NCBI GenBank assembly: GCA_903839355.1
Contig: CAIMBV010000197.1
Span: 1 to 6,868, forward strand
Length of the DNA: 6,868 nt
Source of the DNA: an uncultured Actinomycetes bacterium
GTDB taxonomy: Bacteria; Actinomycetota; Actinomycetes; Nanopelagicales; Nanopelagicaceae
Direction: 5' to 3'
In this document: piece by piece, positions 5,412 to 6,868 of the stretch
Layout: every line of letters starts with the position of its first letter
Position numbering within the stretch: position 1 is the stretch's first letter
The notes under the pieces: model-generated
Database searches by the model: none
Told to the model about the DNA's origin: nothing
The model's input: only the letters and a program-made list of their open reading frames with translations
Program-made: the position numbers and the translations under genes

Positions 5412-6868
5412 ATGGTCTCTGTATCCGGTTCAGCGTTATCAGTTGCTACCAATGCAACCAAGAGTTCGCTCAACGCAATTCTTTCTCGACTTGCGGCTAA
5501 AGATCACACCTTGTGGGGTCCAGAAGCCGAGGCCGAGGCAGCTATCCGCCTTAACTGGATAGATCTGCCAACGAGTTCCAGAGCGCTTCTTCCCGAGTTA
5601 GATGCCCTAACAGCGTGGGCACGCACCCGTGAAATTTCTACGATCGTTTTAGCAGGCATGGGCGGATCCTCCCTCGCCCCAGAAGTGATCGCCAAGACAT
5701 TCAAGAAATCACTTACAGTTCTCGATACGACAGATCCCGATCAAATCAAGGCAGCGATCCCAGCTGACTTGGCACATAGCCTCGTTGTGGTTGGATCCAA
5801 GTCGGGCTCCACTATTGAAACAGCTTCACACAAGGCCTTCTTCACCAAGGTCTACCAAGATGCAGGACTTAATCCGGCCGATCATTTTGTAATCGTTACC
5901 GATCCTGGTTCGCCTTTAGATAAGTCGGCACGCGCAGATGGATTGCGAGTTATTAACGCGGACCCAAATGTTGGTGGCCGCTATAGCGCCCTCTCTGCCT
6001 TTGGCTTAGTCCCAGCATCCCTTATTGGGGTTGATGTCTCGATTCTTTTGGACGATGCCGCTGCCGCTGCTGCCACATTTACCTCGGAGAATTCAACGGT
6101 TGTGGAAATCGCAGCGACCATCTTTGATAAGGGCGAGCAAGATGTCGCCTTCTTCGACTCTGGTTCAGAGTTGCCAGGTATATCTGACTGGATTGAGCAA
6201 CTCATTGCAGAGTCAACTGGAAAGAACCAAACCGGCCGCCTTCCGATTGCGATCGAATCAGGTAGCGCTCCAATCGCTGGAGCTGGTTTAAAGATTGGTT
6301 TTGATAGCGCATCCCAAGGAGATTTGGTTGTGTCGGGATCTCTTGGAGAGCAATTTATTTTGTGGGAGTGGGTGACCGCCCTGCTTGGCTACAGCTTGCA
6401 GGTTGATCCCTTCAATCAACCAAATGTCACTGAGGCGAAAGAACGAACTGGAGCTCTCCTTTCTACCTGGAACGATGGAAAGGTTCCCCAATACAAGCCA
6501 TCGTTTTCTAATGAAGTGCTCTCTATTTACAGTTCTTCAACCGCGCAGTCGCTGGAAGGCCAACTCAAGGATTTCTTAAAAATAGATAGCCATTACATCG
6601 CAATCATGGCCTACCTATCGCGGGGTATTGATGAGAGCGCTCCTGGTCTGCGTGAGGTGATCGCTTCCAAGAGCGGCAAGGGAACAACTTTCGGTTGGGG
6701 TCCACGTTTCTTGCACTCGACTGGGCAATTTCATAAAGGCGGGCAACACAACGGCGCCTTTCTGCAGATCACAGGAGAGAATCAAAGGGATCTTGCGATC
6801 CCCCATCAGAACTTCTCTTTCCATACTCTTTTGATGGCTCAGGCATTGGGCGATGGACAGGCGCTTGC
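5412..6868 (+). CDS. pgi: Glucose-6-phosphate isomerase (C-terminus cut by window edge)
   Basis: Pgi interconverts glucose-6-phosphate and fructose-6-phosphate, joining the pentose phosphate products to glycolysis. 485 residues are visible, perhaps some 60 short of full length. The first sugar-isomerase (SIS) domain shows AGMGGSSLAPE at 81-91, the phosphate-binding SKSGSTIET at 129-137 and the family signature GGRYSALSAFGLVPA at 188-202. AESTGKNQTGRLPI at 266-279 carries the likely catalytic glutamate E267. The second part has DPFNQPNVTEAKERT at 332-346 and FGWGPRFLHSTGQFHKGG at 427-444, a pattern I associate with the Pgi half of bifunctional transaldolase/phosphoglucose isomerase proteins rather than with the classical E. 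coli-type Pgi. No ribosome site precedes the ATG, which directly abuts the tal stop in the same frame, so initiation probably follows termination on tal. In related loci zwf and opcA often follow; that lies outside this window. Confidence 0.95.
   Translation, partial: MVSVSGSALSVATNATKSSLNAILSRLAAKDHTLWGPEAEAEAAIRLNWIDLPTSSRALLPELDALTAWARTREISTIVLAGMGGSSLAPEVIAKTFKKSLTVLDTTDPDQIKAAIPADLAHSLVVVGSKSGSTIETASHKAFFTKVYQDAGLNPADHFVIVTDPGSPLDKSARADGLRVINADPNVGGRYSALSAFGLVPASLIGVDVSILLDDAAAAAATFTSENSTVVEIAATIFDKGEQDVAFFDSGSELPGISDWIEQLIAESTGKNQTGRLPIAIESGSAPIAGAGLKIGFDSASQGDLVVSGSLGEQFILWEWVTALLGYSLQVDPFNQPNVTEAKERTGALLSTWNDGKVPQYKPSFSNEVLSIYSSSTAQSLEGQLKDFLKIDSHYIAIMAYLSRGIDESAPGLREVIASKSGKGTTFGWGPRFLHSTGQFHKGGQHNGAFLQITGENQRDLAIPHQNFSFHTLLMAQALGDGQAL

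Noticed and set aside
1..6868. A novel multi-gene system, mobile element or RNA gene
   Set aside because: All long stretches are accounted for by six known housekeeping families, and no transposase, integrase, terminal repeats, tRNA-like structure or CRISPR array is visible.

Overview
The window looks like part of a compact, mid-GC actinobacterial chromosome. The evidence is a SufR-type iron-sulfur regulator heading a suf operon, an actinobacterial-style heme A synthase with an extracytoplasmic cysteine pair, and a tightly packed tkt-tal-pgi group. Gene order matches a trimmed version of the mycobacterial neighbourhood (sufB/sufR, ctaA, tkt, tal). A streamlined freshwater lineage such as the Nanopelagicales (acI) is my best guess from the roughly half GC content, very short gaps and GTG/leaderless-style starts. 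That placement is inference, not proof.

Left part (1-1213, minus strand): the N-terminal third of sufB runs off the left edge. It is preceded by sufR, whose stop overlaps the sufB start by four bases (ATGA). A sequence matching recalled SufR operator consensus patterns sits at the start of sufR, so the operon probably represses itself when SufR carries its cluster.

Centre (1214-2268): a 70-106 bp divergent spacer holds nested inverted repeats and a possible leaderless promoter for ctaA, which is read on the plus strand. After ctaA a 100 bp gap leads to tkt. The ctaB gene, often near this position in other actinobacteria, is absent here.

Right part (2269-6868, plus strand): tkt, tal and pgi form one translationally coupled unit. 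tkt overlaps tal by one base (TAATG). tal is followed directly by pgi, in the same reading frame, with a single TAA codon between them. pgi runs off the right edge. Together the three enzymes link the non-oxidative pentose phosphate pathway to upper glycolysis by interconverting fructose-6-phosphate, glyceraldehyde-3-phosphate, sugar phosphates and glucose-6-phosphate.

I see no mobile element, RNA gene, CRISPR array, defence system or clearly new multi-gene system. The most interesting points are the one-codon separation of tal and pgi, the operator-like site that argues for moving the sufR start, and an apparent loss of a heme-ligand histidine in CtaA.
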